The notes: generated by a model not told the origin, from the letters alone. DNA of 64,000 nt from Actinomycetes bacterium (GCA_021783215.1 JAJXUB010000002.1:1-64000), one strand, 5' to 3'; positions 52,575 to 62,278 are shown, numbered from the stretch's first letter. A program made the numbers and translations.

Positions 52575-54164
52575 TCACTCCCACTCGATCGTCCCCGGGG
52601 GCTTGCTCGTCACGTCGAGGACGACCCGGTTGACCTCGCGGACCTCGTTGGTGATCCGCGTCGAGATCCGCGCCAGGACGTCGTACGGCAACCGGGTCCA
52701 GTCCGCCGTCATCGCGTCCTCGGAGGAGACGGGGCGCAGGACGACCGGATGGCCGTAGGTCCGCCCGTCGCCCTGCACGCCGACGGAGCGGACGTCGGCC
52801 AGGAGGACGACGGGACACTGCCAGATCTCCCGGTCCAGGCCGGCCGCGGTGAGCTCCTCCCGGGCGATGGCGTCGGCGCGGCGGAGCGTGTCGAGCCGGT
52901 CGGCGGTCACCTCTCCGACGATGCGTATGCCGAGCCCCGGCCCCGGGAACGGCTGCCGGAACACCATCGTCTCCGGGAGGCCGAGCTCGAGGCCGACCTG
53001 GCGCACCTCGTCCTTGAACAGGAGCCGGAGCGGCTCGACGAGGGAGAACTGGAGGTCGTCGGGCAGGCCGCCGACGTTGTGGTGCGACTTGATGTTGGCC
53101 GTCCCTTCGCCGCCGCCGGACTCGACGACGTCGGGGTAGAGCGTCCCCTGGACGAGCCACCTGACGGGGTGCCCGGTGTCCGTGCCGGCGACATCGCGGG
53201 CGGCCTGCTCGAAGCACCGGATGAACTCGGCGCCGATGATCTTGCGCTTGGCCTCCGGGTCGGTCACGCCGGCGAGCGCGGTGAGGAACCGCTCCTTCGC
53301 GTCGAAGACGACGAGGCGGGCCCCGGTGACCTCGACGAAGTCGGTCTCGACCTGGTCGGCCTCCCCCTCGCGGAGCAGCCCGTGGTCGACGAACACGCAC
53401 GTCAGCTGGTCGCCGACCGCACGCGCCACGAGGGCGCCGGCGACGGCCGAGTCGACGCCGCCGGAGAGAGCGCACAGGACCCGGTCGCCGCCGACCTGGG
53501 CCCGGACGCGCTCGACGAGCTCCTCGGCGACGTTCCCCGGGGTCCAGTCGGGCCGGATGCCGGCCCCACGCCACAGGAAGTTCTCCAGCACCCGCTGCCC
53601 GTATGCCGAGTGCGCCACCTCGGGGTGCCACTGGACGCCGTACAGGTGGCGCTCGTCGTCCTCGAAGGCGGCGATCCGCGCGCCGTCCGTCGACGCCGTG
53701 ACGCGCAGGCCCGCGGGCGCCTGCGAGACCGCGTCGCCGTGGCTCATCCACACGGACTGGTCCGCGGGCTGGCCGGCGAAGAGCGTCGACCGGCCGTCGA
53801 GGATGTGGGCCGGTGTGGGCCCGAACTCCGACAGCCCGGTCCGCGCGACCTCGCCGCCGAGGGCCTGCGCCATGGCCTGGAACCCGTAGCACATCCCGAA
53901 CACGGGCACCCCGGCCGACAGCAGGGCCGGGTCGAGGGAGGGCGCCCCGTCGGCATACACCGACGAGGGGCCACCGGAGAGGATGACGGCGGCGGGCCTG
54001 CGGGCGAGCAGCTCGGCGACGGGCGTCGTATGCGGGACGACCTCGGAGTAGACGTGGGCCTCACGGACCCGGCGCGCGATGAGCTGGGCGTACTGCGCGC
54101 CGTAGTCGACGACGAGGACCGCCCGGTGGGCGGTGCGGGGAAGAAGCTCGGAGGCGGTCGTCAC
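52575..54164 (-). CDS. guaA: GMP synthase (glutamine-hydrolysing)
   Basis: A 529-residue enzyme converting XMP to GMP. The N-terminal glutaminase has the Cys in [11 protein letters not shown] (Phe rather than Gln after Gly) and the His/Glu in [12 protein letters not shown]. The ATP pyrophosphatase domain has the P-loop [14 protein letters not shown], and the C-terminal dimerisation domain has [10 protein letters not shown] and [13 protein letters not shown]. Length is typical. The GTG at 54164 lies seven bases after TAGCCT. A perfect palindrome follows its stop. Confidence 0.97.
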   Translation of the reverse strand: MTTASELLPRTAHRAVLVVDYGAQYAQLIARRVREAHVYSEVVPHTTPVAELLARRPAAVILSGGPSSVYADGAPSLDPALLSAGVPVFGMCYGFQAMAQALGGEVARTGLSEFGPTPAHILDGRSTLFAGQPADQSVWMSHGDAVSQAPAGLRVTASTDGARIAAFEDDERHLYGVQWHPEVAHSAYGQRVLENFLWRGAGIRPDWTPGNVAEELVERVRAQVGGDRVLCALSGGVDSAVAGALVARAVGDQLTCVFVDHGLLREGEADQVETDFVEVTGARLVVFDAKERFLTALAGVTDPEAKRKIIGAEFIRCFEQAARDVAGTDTGHPVRWLVQGTLYPDVVESGGGEGTANIKSHHNVGGLPDDLQFSLVEPLRLLFKDEVRQVGLELGLPETMVFRQPFPGPGLGIRIVGEVTADRLDTLRRADAIAREELTAAGLDREIWQCPVVLLADVRSVGVQGDGRTYGHPVVLRPVSSEDAMTADWTRLPYDVLARISTRITNEVREVNRVVLDVTSKPPGTIEWE

Positions 54165-54171
54165 ACAGTCA

Positions 54172-54177
54172 AGGCTA
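54172..54177 (-). promoter_or_regulatory. -10 box, leaderless guaA
   Basis: TAGCCT on the minus strand ends seven bases before the GTG at 54164. It is 19 bases past the DUF3817 stop, so guaA can be transcribed apart from it. Confidence 0.55.
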
Positions 54178-54195
54178 GCGACGGGACGACCGTCG

Positions 54196-54576
54196 TTACC
54201 CGACCGACCGGACGCCCGGACCGGAGGCGGCCATCCGTGCCTCCGTCTCGGCGACCATCTTCCGCTCGACCCAGAAGGACAGGAAGGGGACGCAGCCGGC
54301 GAGCATGACGAGCAGGATCTTCGGCAGGGACCAGCCGACCTTGAAGCCGAGGAGGGCGACCGACAGGACGTAGACCATGAAGATGAACCCGTGAGGCGTC
54401 GGCCACCACGACAGCGCGTCGTTGGAGAAGCCGTAGTGGAGGATGACCTCCAGGGTCAGCAGGAGCAGCCCGATGCCGACGGTGATGGCCATGACGGCGA
54501 AGAAGCGCAGCCGCTTCCGGGCACCGTCGAGGTCCTCGATCGGGGGCTGGTCGATCGTCACGCGGGTCTCGGTCAC
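54196..54576 (-). CDS. DUF3817 membrane protein
   Basis: A 126-residue protein with three hydrophobic segments ([53 protein letters not shown]) and the [16 protein letters not shown] loop typical of DUF3817. Function is unknown; the family often neighbours guaA or SURF1 in actinobacteria. The GTG at 54576 overlaps the SURF1 stop by four bases (GTGA), which fixes the start. Confidence 0.85.
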   Translation of the reverse strand: MTETRVTIDQPPIEDLDGARKRLRFFAVMAITVGIGLLLLTLEVILHYGFSNDALSWWPTPHGFIFMVYVLSVALLGFKVGWSLPKILLVMLAGCVPFLSFWVERKMVAETEARMAASGPGVRSVG

Positions 54577-55340
54577 CGGGGGGAGTCCTCTCTCGTCTGC
54601 CGCGCTCGCCATTCTCCCTGGCTCGCGTCACGGACCATCTTCCACCACATCCACAGGGCGAACGCCGCGAAGAACCACCATTGGAGGGCGTAGGTCGCGT
54701 TCCGCCACTCCAGGGGCCGGGCGCCGGTCGGCGGCGGAACCCGCCGCAACGTCGTCGGCAGGGCCACGGCGACACCCCCGGAGGTCTCCGCCGTCGCGAA
54801 CACGAAGGCGTTGTACATCGGGTTCGGCCACGCGTTGACGAGGACGGAGAGGTCGAGCGACGCGAGCCGGCCGGGCGGCAGCGGCGCCGGCGACGTCGGC
54901 GGCGACTCGCCCGGCGCGAGCGTGCCGGCGACGTCGAGCACACCCGCGGGGACCGGGGGCTCGTCGGCGGCCGACCGGACGAAGCCGCGCAGCACGGCGA
55001 TGGTCGCCCCCGACGCCGAGACCCGCAACGGCGCGACGACCCACAGGCCGGCGACGCCGTCGAGGCGGCGCCCCGTGACGAGCACCTGGCCGGACGCGGC
55101 ATACGTGCCGGTCATGGTGACGGGACGGTTGCTGGCGTTTGACGGGAACGGCGTATGCGGGGTGAGGACCCGTTCGACGGGCTCCGCCACCGCGGCTCGC
55201 GACGAGCCGCCGACCAAGGGCGCGCTCCGGTGTTCGGCGACCCCGAGCTGCCACATGCCGAGGCGGACGAAACCGCCGTCGAGGACGAGCACGAGCACGA
55301 GCAGAGCCAGCCATCGGGGCCGAACCGCCGTCCTCAGCAC
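54573..55340 (-). CDS. SURF1 family protein
   Basis: A 255-residue membrane protein of the SURF1/Shy1 family, which helps assemble haem-copper cytochrome c oxidase. One N-terminal (LALLVLVLVLDGGFVRLGMWQ) and one C-terminal (WWFFAAFALWMWWKMV) membrane segment flank an extracytoplasmic domain, as in the family; the LGMWQL and RPLEWRNATYALQWW stretches are characteristic. The GTG at 55340 lies six bases after TAGCCT. It is coupled to DUF3817 by a four-base overlap. Confidence 0.9.
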   Translation of the reverse strand: MLRTAVRPRWLALLVLVLVLDGGFVRLGMWQLGVAEHRSAPLVGGSSRAAVAEPVERVLTPHTPFPSNASNRPVTMTGTYAASGQVLVTGRRLDGVAGLWVVAPLRVSASGATIAVLRGFVRSAADEPPVPAGVLDVAGTLAPGESPPTSPAPLPPGRLASLDLSVLVNAWPNPMYNAFVFATAETSGGVAVALPTTLRRVPPPTGARPLEWRNATYALQWWFFAAFALWMWWKMVRDASQGEWRARQTREDSPR

Positions 55341-55346
55341 GGCCTC

Positions 55347-55352
55347 AGGCTA
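55347..55352 (-). promoter_or_regulatory. -10 box, leaderless SURF1 gene
   Basis: TAGCCT on the minus strand ends six bases before the GTG at 55340. Confidence 0.6.
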
Positions 55353-55395
55353 CGGGAGAGCGGAAACCCGTTTCGTCGCCGTCGCCCCCGGCCCC

Positions 55396-55401
55396 TACCG
55401 T
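55396..55401 (+). promoter_or_regulatory. -10 box, ABC exporter operon
   Basis: TACCGT lies ten bases before the ATG at 55412, so the transcript would start about three bases before the start codon. Confidence 0.45.
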
Positions 55402-55411
55402 GGGGCTGGTT

Positions 55412-57130
55412 ATGCGCCTTCTCCCCATGCCCGACGCCGCCGAGCCCGATACGCGCTCGCCCGGCCGCTACCTCCTGCGGCTCGGGCGGCTCCAGTGGCG
55501 CACCCTGGTCGTCGGCATGGCGTGCGGGATCGTGTGGATGCTCGCCATCGCCCTCTTCCCGTGGGCGGTCGGTCGCAGCGTCGACGCGATCGCCCGCCAT
55601 GACGGCGCCGACCTGCTCCGGTGGGCGCTCGTCCTCCTCGGCCTCGGCACCGTGTCGGCCCTGTTCGGTGCCGCGCGTCACGCCATGGCCGTACGCAACT
55701 GGCTCACGGCGAGCTTCCGGTCCGCGGCGACGGTCCACGCGAGGGCGCTGCGGGCCGGCCCGGCGCTGACCCGGTCGCTGCCCCTCGGTGAGGTCGCCGC
55801 GGTCTTCACCTCGGACGTCTGGCGGCTCGGGAACCTCTACGACGTCACGGCCCGGTTCGCCGGAGCGGTCGTCTCCTACGTCGTCGTCGGCGTCATCCTC
55901 CTGCGCACGAACACGAGGATGGGCCTGCTCGTCCTCCTCGGCGGCCCGCTTCTCCTCGGCACCCTCGCCCTCATCATCCGCCCGCTCCAGCGACGGCAGG
56001 CGGCCCAGCGCGAGGAGTCCGGGCGGCTGACGACGCTCGGCGCCGACACGGTCGCCGGACTGCGCGTCCTGCGCGGCATCGGCGGCGAGGACGCCTTCCT
56101 CACCCGTTATGCGGAGCAGTCGCACCGCGTCCGGGCCGCCGGCTGGCGGGCCGCGTCCCTCCAGGCGGCCCTCGACTCCTCCCAGGTGCTCCTCCCCGGC
56201 CTCTTCGTCGTCCTCGTGACGTGGACCGGGTCCCACGAGGTCCTCGCCGGCCGCATGAGCACCGGCCAGCTCGTCAGCTCCTACGGGTACGCCGCCTTCC
56301 TCACGATGCCGTTCTGGACGGTCATCGAGTTCCTCGACCGCTCGATCCGCGCCCGGATCTCCGCGGCCAAGGCGCTGAAGGTGCTCCGCGTCGAACCGGA
56401 CCACGCCGACCCCGTCGGGGGGACGACCCCGGCCCGTATGCCGTCCCCCTCCGGTGACCTCTACGACCCCGTCTCCGATGTCACGGCCCGCGGTGGGCGC
56501 CTCACCGCGCTCGTCTCGGCCGTCCCCGAGGACAGCTCGGCCGTCATCGACCGGTTCGGCCGGCTGACGCCCGAGGAGACCTCGGCGACCTGGGACGGGG
56601 TCCCCGTCGCGTCGCTGCCGCTGACGTGGGTCCGGGCCCGGATCGTCGTCAGCGAGTCCGACCCGCGTCTGTTCACCGGGGTCCTGCGCGAGCAGCTCCT
56701 CGCCGGGCATGCCCGCGACGACGACGCGATCCTCTCCGCCATCGGCATCGCGAGCGCGGCGGACGCCCTCGACGCCGTCCCCGACGGCCTCGACGGGCGC
56801 GTCGAGGAGCGTGGCCGGTCGTTCTCCGGAGGCCAGCGCCAACGGCTCGCCCTCGTCCGGGCCCTCCTGCTCGACCCGCCGGCGCTGCTCCTCATCGAGC
56901 CGACGAGCTCCGTCGACGCCCATACGGAGGCACGCATCGCCGCGCGGCTCGCCGACGCCCGGCGCGGGCGGACCACCGTCGTCGCGAGCGCGAGCCCACT
57001 GCTCCTCGACCGGTGCGACGAGGTCGTCCTCATCGAGGACGGGGTGGCGGCCGCCTCGGGTCCGCACGCCGAGCTGCTGGCGTCCAGCCGGGCCTACCGC
57101 GCCGTCGTCACGAGGGGGGAGGTGGACTGA
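55412..57130 (+). CDS. ABC exporter half-transporter with degenerate nucleotide site
   Basis: A 572-residue protein: six membrane segments in residues ~30-330, then a nucleotide-binding domain. The domain is unusual. At the Walker A position it reads ALVSAVPEDSSAVIDRF, with no GKS/T. Walker B is ALLLIEPTS, lacking the Asp. The Q-loop Gln is Glu (VVSESDPRLF), and the H-loop has no His (VVASASPLLL). Only the signature FSGGQRQRLALVRALL and the D-loop SVDA are intact. The frame is open and well conserved, so this looks functional rather than a pseudogene. It pairs with the next gene, one base downstream. Confidence 0.9.
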   Translation: MRLLPMPDAAEPDTRSPGRYLLRLGRLQWRTLVVGMACGIVWMLAIALFPWAVGRSVDAIARHDGADLLRWALVLLGLGTVSALFGAARHAMAVRNWLTASFRSAATVHARALRAGPALTRSLPLGEVAAVFTSDVWRLGNLYDVTARFAGAVVSYVVVGVILLRTNTRMGLLVLLGGPLLLGTLALIIRPLQRRQAAQREESGRLTTLGADTVAGLRVLRGIGGEDAFLTRYAEQSHRVRAAGWRAASLQAALDSSQVLLPGLFVVLVTWTGSHEVLAGRMSTGQLVSSYGYAAFLTMPFWTVIEFLDRSIRARISAAKALKVLRVEPDHADPVGGTTPARMPSPSGDLYDPVSDVTARGGRLTALVSAVPEDSSAVIDRFGRLTPEETSATWDGVPVASLPLTWVRARIVVSESDPRLFTGVLREQLLAGHARDDDAILSAIGIASAADALDAVPDGLDGRVEERGRSFSGGQRQRLALVRALLLDPPALLLIEPTSSVDAHTEARIAARLADARRGRTTVVASASPLLLDRCDEVVLIEDGVAAASGPHAELLASSRAYRAVVTRGEVD

Positions 57131-57131
57131 C

Positions 57132-58907
57132 GTGCCGATGCAGACGGACAAGACGCGACGGACCCTGCCCGTCGCCGACCTGCCGAGCGTGCGCCGGCAT
57201 ACGGCCGCGCTCATCCGCGAGCACCGGAGGGCACTGGCCGTCGTCCTCGGCCTGCACGCCCTCGCCGCGATCGCCGCGCTCGCCGGACCATGGCTCGTCG
57301 GCGACCTCGTCAACATCGTCAGCGGGCACGGTGCGCCACGGACCGCCGCGGCCGTCGACCGCGTCGTCGGGCTCATCGTCGCCGCCGTCGTCCTCCAGAG
57401 TGCCCTGACCTGGGCGGCACGGCGCGCGGCGTTCGTCCTCGGGGAGACGGTGTTCGCCGAGCTGCGCGAGGGCTTCGTCGCCGAGGCGATCCGGCTTCCG
57501 CTGTCGACGATCGAGCGCGCCGGCACGGGCGACCTCGTCGCCCGGACGACGAACGACATCGACGCGATGAACCAGGTCGCCCGCTTCGGGCTCCCGGCGA
57601 TCTTCGTCGGCGTCGTCTCGACCGTGCTCACCGTGGCGGCGGCCGTGGTCACCTCGCCGGTCGGTGCCATCCCCGTCCTCTCCGGCCTCGTCATCCTCGT
57701 GCCGGCGACACGGACCTACCTGCGGCGCGCGGTGCCCGGCTACCTGTGGGAGCGCGCGACGTATGCCGAGCTCAACGGCGCCGTCACCGAGACCGTCGAC
57801 GGCCTGCGGACCGTCGAGGCGCTGTCGCTCCAGCCCGCGCGTCGGCGGAGGTTCCGCACCGTCATCGACGAGGTCCGCGACGCCGAGGAGTACACGCTGC
57901 GGATCCGCATGTGGTACTTCCCGGCGGCCGAGCTCAGCTACCACATCCCCGTCGCCCTGACCGCGCTGTGGGCCGGCTGGCTCGCCCTCCACGGGCACGT
58001 CACGATCGGCGCGGCGACCGCGGTGACCCTCTACGTCCGCCAGGTCGCCGACCCCCTGGACGACATCATCAGCTGGCTCGACGAGATCCAGGTCGGCGCC
58101 AGCGCTCTCGCGCGGATCATCGGCGTCGGCGAGGTCCCTGCGGACCGGACGGCCACCGGCGAGGAGCCCGCCGGGACGGACATCGAGGTCGAGGACGTCC
58201 GGTACGGCTACCGTCCCGGCCACGACGTCCTCCACGGCGTCTCGCTCGACCTGCGCCCCGGCGAGCGGCTGGCCATCGTCGGCCCCTCCGGTGCCGGCAA
58301 GTCCACCCTCGGCCGCCTCATGGCCGGGATCGACGGCCCTCGGACGGGCCTGGTCACCGTCGGCGGTGTGCCCCTCGTCGACCTCGAGCTACCCGACCTG
58401 CGCGGCGAGGTCGCCCTCGTCACCCAGGAGCACCACGTGTTCGTCGGGACGGTGGCGGAGAACCTCCGGCTGGCGCGCACCGACGCCACCGACGAGGAGC
58501 TGCTCGAGGCCCTCGGCGCCGTCGACGCCGACGACTGGGCGCTCGAGCTTCCCGAGGGGCTGGCGACCGTCGTCGGCTCCGGAGGTCACCCGCTGACGGA
58601 ACCCCAGTCGCAGCAGCTCGCCCTCGCGCGGCTCGTCCTCGCCGACCCGCACACGCTGGTCCTCGACGAGGCGACGTCGCTGCTCGACCCACGCGCCGCC
58701 CGACATCTCGAGCGGTCGCTGGCGGCCGTCGTCGACGGCCGGACGGTCGTCGCGATCGCCCACCGGCTGCATACGGCCCACGACGCCGACCGCGTCGCCG
58801 TCGTCGAGGACGGCGTCGTCACCGAGCTCGGCCCCCACGACGAGCTCATGGCCCACGACGGGGCGTACGCCGCCCTGTGGCACTCGTGGACGACCCCGAC
58901 CGGCTGA
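57132..58907 (+). CDS. ABC exporter half-transporter, catalytic partner
   Basis: A 591-residue protein with six membrane segments (residues ~30-330) and a nucleotide-binding domain with perfect Walker A (GPSGAGKSTLGRLM), Q-loop (VTQEHHVF), Walker B (TLVLDEATS), D-loop and H-loop His (AIAHRLH). Its signature is lost: where LSGGQ is expected it reads LTEPQSQQLALARL. Combined with the upstream subunit, only one composite ATP site would be complete. GGGGGAGG, about 10 bases before the GTG at 57132, supports that start; an ATG two codons later is possible. The substrate is unknown. Confidence 0.92.
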   Translation: MPMQTDKTRRTLPVADLPSVRRHTAALIREHRRALAVVLGLHALAAIAALAGPWLVGDLVNIVSGHGAPRTAAAVDRVVGLIVAAVVLQSALTWAARRAAFVLGETVFAELREGFVAEAIRLPLSTIERAGTGDLVARTTNDIDAMNQVARFGLPAIFVGVVSTVLTVAAAVVTSPVGAIPVLSGLVILVPATRTYLRRAVPGYLWERATYAELNGAVTETVDGLRTVEALSLQPARRRRFRTVIDEVRDAEEYTLRIRMWYFPAAELSYHIPVALTALWAGWLALHGHVTIGAATAVTLYVRQVADPLDDIISWLDEIQVGASALARIIGVGEVPADRTATGEEPAGTDIEVEDVRYGYRPGHDVLHGVSLDLRPGERLAIVGPSGAGKSTLGRLMAGIDGPRTGLVTVGGVPLVDLELPDLRGEVALVTQEHHVFVGTVAENLRLARTDATDEELLEALGAVDADDWALELPEGLATVVGSGGHPLTEPQSQQLALARLVLADPHTLVLDEATSLLDPRAARHLERSLAAVVDGRTVVAIAHRLHTAHDADRVAVVEDGVVTELGPHDELMAHDGAYAALWHSWTTPTG

Positions 58908-58921
58908 CCCCGAACGTCCCC

Positions 58922-58953
58922 GCCGGGGTGATGACGCGCGGTATCACCCCGGC
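58922..58953. terminator. Bidirectional hairpin terminator
   Basis: A perfect 11-base stem (GCCGGGGTGAT with ATCACCCCGGC) and a 10-base loop lie between the convergent ABC exporter and GMC oxidoreductase genes. The stop codon of the oxidoreductase (58944-58946) is inside the right arm. Confidence 0.75.
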
Positions 58954-60689
58954 TGCGGGAGGCCGGACGCGGCGAGGACCGGCGGGGTCGGCGCGACACC
59001 GCCGGGAACGGCCGGGTGGCCGGCGGCGACCGGTTCGAGCCGCTCGTATGCCGACCCCTGCGCCGGGCGGCGGTCCGCCTCGCCCTTGTTCGGCCACAGC
59101 GAGAAGGCCCGCTCGGCCTGGGCGGTGATCGTCAGCGCCGGGTTGACCCCGAGGTTCGCCGAGACCGCCGACCCGTCGACGATGTGGACCCCCGGGTGAC
59201 CCCACGCCCGGTGGTAGGGGTCGACGACGCCCGTCGCCGGCGTCGCGGAGATCGGGCAGCCGCCGAGGAAGTGGGCCGTGAGGGGGATGTTGAAGATCTC
59301 CCCCCACGTCCCTCCGGCGAACGTCGGCACCCCCGTCCGCTCGGCCAGCCGCCGGGCGATGTCCCTGACGGCCCTGTGGCCGGCGGCGATGTACGTCGGG
59401 TTGGGCTCGCCATGCCCCTGCGCCGAGGTCAACCCTCGCCCGAGGAGGCCGCTGCGGCCGGAGACGTCCAGGGAGTTGTCGCGCGTCTGCATGACGAGGC
59501 CGATGATCGCCCGCTCGCTGAACCGCCGCGTGACCATGGCGCGGACCAGTGCCGCCGGGTGCTTGGCGGCCTCCCGGAGGAAGAGCAGCGGCCGCGGCGT
59601 CGTCGTGTCGCCACGGACGGCGAGCGTCGCCAAGGCCCCCATGAGGTTGGATCCCTTGCCGTACCGGACGTTCTCCACATGGGTGTCCGCGTCCGGGTGG
59701 AAGCTGGTCGTGATGGCGACCCCGTGGGTGAGGTCGGCGTCCGGCGGCACCGACATCGCCGTGGCGCCGAGGAGCGCCTCGGAGTTCGTCCGGGTCAGCT
59801 GCCCGAGCCGGTCGGACAGGAGCGGCAGCTCCCCCTCGGCCTTCATCGCGTGGAGGAGCTTCTGGGTCCCCCAGGTGCCGGCCGCGACGACGACCTGGCG
59901 AGCCGTGACGACCCGCTTGTCCTTGGCCCGGCGGCCCCATGCTCCAGTGCGCTCATGGCATATCCGGTATGCCGTGGGGTCACCGGGCACCGGACCGACC
60001 CGGGTGACGGTCCGCAGGGGTTCGACGGTGGCGCCGAGCCCCTCGGCGAGGGCGAGGTAGTTCTTGACGAGCGTGTTCTTGGCCCCGACCCGGCAGCCGA
60101 CCATGCAGTTGCCGCACTCGATGCAGCCGGTCCGCGCCGGCCCGGCGCCGCCGAAGAACGGGTCGGGCACCTCGGTGCCGGGCTCGCCGAAGAACACCCC
60201 GACGGGCGTCTTCCGGTACGTCTCCCCCACCCCGAGGTCGTCGGCGGCCTGCCTCATGATCTGCTCGACCGGCCCGTCGCACGGGTTCGTGACGACGCCG
60301 AGCATGCGGCTGGCCGTCTCGTAGTGCGGCGCGAGCTCGTCCTGCCAGTCGGTGATCGCGCCCCACTGCCGGTCGGTGAAGAACGGCTTCGGCGGCACGT
60401 AGAGGGTGTTGGCGTAGTTGAGGCTCCCGCCCCCGACGCCTGCGCCGGCGAGGATCACGACGTCGGGCAGCTTGTGGATGCGCTGCACCCCGAACAGGCC
60501 CAGCCGCGGCGCCCACAGGTAGCTGCGGACGTCCCAGCTCGTCTTCGCGAAGTCCTCGTCGGCGAAGCGGCGGCCGGACTCCAGGACGTGGACGCGGTAG
60601 CCCTTCTCCGTCAGCCGCAGGGCCGCGACGGAGCCTCCGAAGCCGGACCCGATGACGACGACGTCGTAGTCCGTCTCCGTCGCCGACAT
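58944..60689 (-). CDS. GMC family (cholesterol oxidase-like) FAD oxidoreductase
   Basis: A 581-residue flavoprotein. The FAD Rossmann motif is VIGSGFGGSVAALRL. GAGVGGGSLNYANT and the C-terminal GVVDPYHRAWGHPGVHIVDGSAV with the catalytic His region match GMC oxidoreductases related to ChoD. A four-Cys segment, CIECGNCMVGCRVGAKNT near residue 190, resembles a small ferredoxin-type cluster site. It may oxidise a sterol-like or other alcohol; true cholesterol oxidase activity is unproven. Its ATG shares one base with the stop of the aldehyde dehydrogenase gene (TGATG), so the two are coupled. Confidence 0.87.
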   Translation of the reverse strand: MSATETDYDVVVIGSGFGGSVAALRLTEKGYRVHVLESGRRFADEDFAKTSWDVRSYLWAPRLGLFGVQRIHKLPDVVILAGAGVGGGSLNYANTLYVPPKPFFTDRQWGAITDWQDELAPHYETASRMLGVVTNPCDGPVEQIMRQAADDLGVGETYRKTPVGVFFGEPGTEVPDPFFGGAGPARTGCIECGNCMVGCRVGAKNTLVKNYLALAEGLGATVEPLRTVTRVGPVPGDPTAYRICHERTGAWGRRAKDKRVVTARQVVVAAGTWGTQKLLHAMKAEGELPLLSDRLGQLTRTNSEALLGATAMSVPPDADLTHGVAITTSFHPDADTHVENVRYGKGSNLMGALATLAVRGDTTTPRPLLFLREAAKHPAALVRAMVTRRFSERAIIGLVMQTRDNSLDVSGRSGLLGRGLTSAQGHGEPNPTYIAAGHRAVRDIARRLAERTGVPTFAGGTWGEIFNIPLTAHFLGGCPISATPATGVVDPYHRAWGHPGVHIVDGSAVSANLGVNPALTITAQAERAFSLWPNKGEADRRPAQGSAYERLEPVAAGHPAVPGGVAPTPPVLAASGLPQPG

Positions 60690-62278
60690 CACCGGACCCC
60701 CAGCGTCTTCATGGCGAGCAGCGCCGCCGAGATGACCTTGGCGAAGACCTGGTCGGACATGCCCTGCGTCGGCCCGATCGGCACGCCGTGCTGGGCCGTG
60801 ACGTTCTGGCTCTCGGTGTACTTGAGGATGCCCTCGGCGCCGTGCCGGCGCCCCATGCCCGAGTCCTTCATCCCGCCCATCGGCGAGCCGACGGAGGCCC
60901 AGGCCGCGGCATACGCCTCGTTGATGTTGACCGTCCCCGTCTTGATCCGGGCGGCGATCCGGCGACCGCGGGCGACGTCGCGCGTCCACACGGAGGCGTT
61001 GAGGCCGTAGTCGGTGTCGTTCGCGAGGCGGACGGCCTCCTCGTCGGAGGCGACCCGGTAGAGCGACACGAGCGGCCCGAACGTCTCCTCGTCCCGGCAG
61101 GACATGGCCGCGGTCACGCCCTCCAGGACGGTCGGCTCGTAGGCGAACGGCCCGAGGTCGGGCCGTGGGCGACCGCCGGCCAGGACGGTGGCGCCCTTGG
61201 CGCGGGCGTCGTCGACGTGGCGGGCCATCGCCTCGAGCTGCCGCTGGGAGACGAGCGAACCCATGTCGAGTCCCCACTCGAGGGCCGTGCCGAGACGCAT
61301 CTTCCCGACCGCCTTGACGAACCTCGGGACGAACTCGTCGTAGACGCTCTCGTGGACGATGAGCCGCTCGGCGGAGATGCACAGCTGCCCGGCCGAGCTG
61401 AAGCACGCGCCGAGGGCCCCGCGCACCGCCTTCCCGATGTTGGCGTCGGCGGCGACGTACATGGAGTTCTTGCCGCCGAGCTCGAGGCTGAACGAGACGA
61501 GCCGCCCCGCCGCGGACGTCGCGACGCGCCGGCCGGTCGCCGTCGAACCCGTGAAGCACACGTAGTCGGCCCGGTCGACGACGGCCTGACCGACCGTCGG
61601 GCCGTCACCGAGGACGACCTGGAGGACCCCCTCGGGAAGGCCCGCGCGGACGAGGAGGTCGACGCCGCGCAGGGCGGACAGGCTCGCCTGGAGGTCGGGC
61701 CGCAGGACGACGGCGTTGCCGGCGATGAGCGCGGGCAGGAGGTCGGTGACGGAGAGGCTGAGCGGGTAGTTCCACGGCGAGATGATGCCGACGACGCCCT
61801 TGGGCCGGTGGTACTCGACGGACTGGGTGAGCACCGGGTAGGCACCCAGGTGCCTGGCCGGCTTCAGGTACGTGGCCGCGCTCCGCGCGTAGTGGCGGGC
61901 GACGATGGCACAGTCGAGGACCTCCTCGAAGGCGTGCCGGCGCGCCTTCCCGGACTCGAGCTGGATCGTGTCGAGGAGGTCCTTCTGCTCGGCGATGACA
62001 AGGTCGTGGAAGCGGAGGAGGACGGCGGCCCGGTCCCGCAGGCTCGTCCGCTCCCAGGCCCCCTGGGCCGCACGGGCGACCTCGACGGCCGTCGCGACGT
62101 CGTCGGTCGTCGACAGGGGCAGACGCGCCAGCGGGGCTCCCGTCATGGGCGTCCTGCTCGTGTGCGTCGCGGCCGACGGCGCGGCGACGACCCGGGCCGT
62201 CAGGCGAGCCACGACCGCAGGGTCGACGGCGAACGTGGCGGTCGGGTCGACGCCGGGGTCGACGATGGTCGAGGTCAT
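60689..62278 (-). CDS. gabD2: Succinate-semialdehyde dehydrogenase (NADP, GabD2-like)
   Basis: A 529-residue aldehyde dehydrogenase. The catalytic Cys lies in SSAGQLCISAERL and the general-base Glu in SLELGGKNSMYV. SPWNYPLSLSVTDLLPALIAGN and the cofactor loop FTGSTATGRRVA are conserved. The closest family by overall features is the actinobacterial GabD2, which oxidises succinate semialdehyde to succinate; other aldehydes are possible. The ATG at 62278 (MTSTIVDPGVD) is the first good start. It forms a coupled pair with the GMC oxidoreductase and follows guaB3. Confidence 0.87.
   Translation of the reverse strand: MTSTIVDPGVDPTATFAVDPAVVARLTARVVAAPSAATHTSRTPMTGAPLARLPLSTTDDVATAVEVARAAQGAWERTSLRDRAAVLLRFHDLVIAEQKDLLDTIQLESGKARRHAFEEVLDCAIVARHYARSAATYLKPARHLGAYPVLTQSVEYHRPKGVVGIISPWNYPLSLSVTDLLPALIAGNAVVLRPDLQASLSALRGVDLLVRAGLPEGVLQVVLGDGPTVGQAVVDRADYVCFTGSTATGRRVATSAAGRLVSFSLELGGKNSMYVAADANIGKAVRGALGACFSSAGQLCISAERLIVHESVYDEFVPRFVKAVGKMRLGTALEWGLDMGSLVSQRQLEAMARHVDDARAKGATVLAGGRPRPDLGPFAYEPTVLEGVTAAMSCRDEETFGPLVSLYRVASDEEAVRLANDTDYGLNASVWTRDVARGRRIAARIKTGTVNINEAYAAAWASVGSPMGGMKDSGMGRRHGAEGILKYTESQNVTAQHGVPIGPTQGMSDQVFAKVISAALLAMKTLGVR

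Noticed and set aside
55412-57130. First ABC half-transporter as a pseudogene
   Set aside because: Loss of Walker A, Q- and H-loop residues suggested decay, but the frame is intact, the signature and D-loop are perfect, and the partner has exactly complementary changes.
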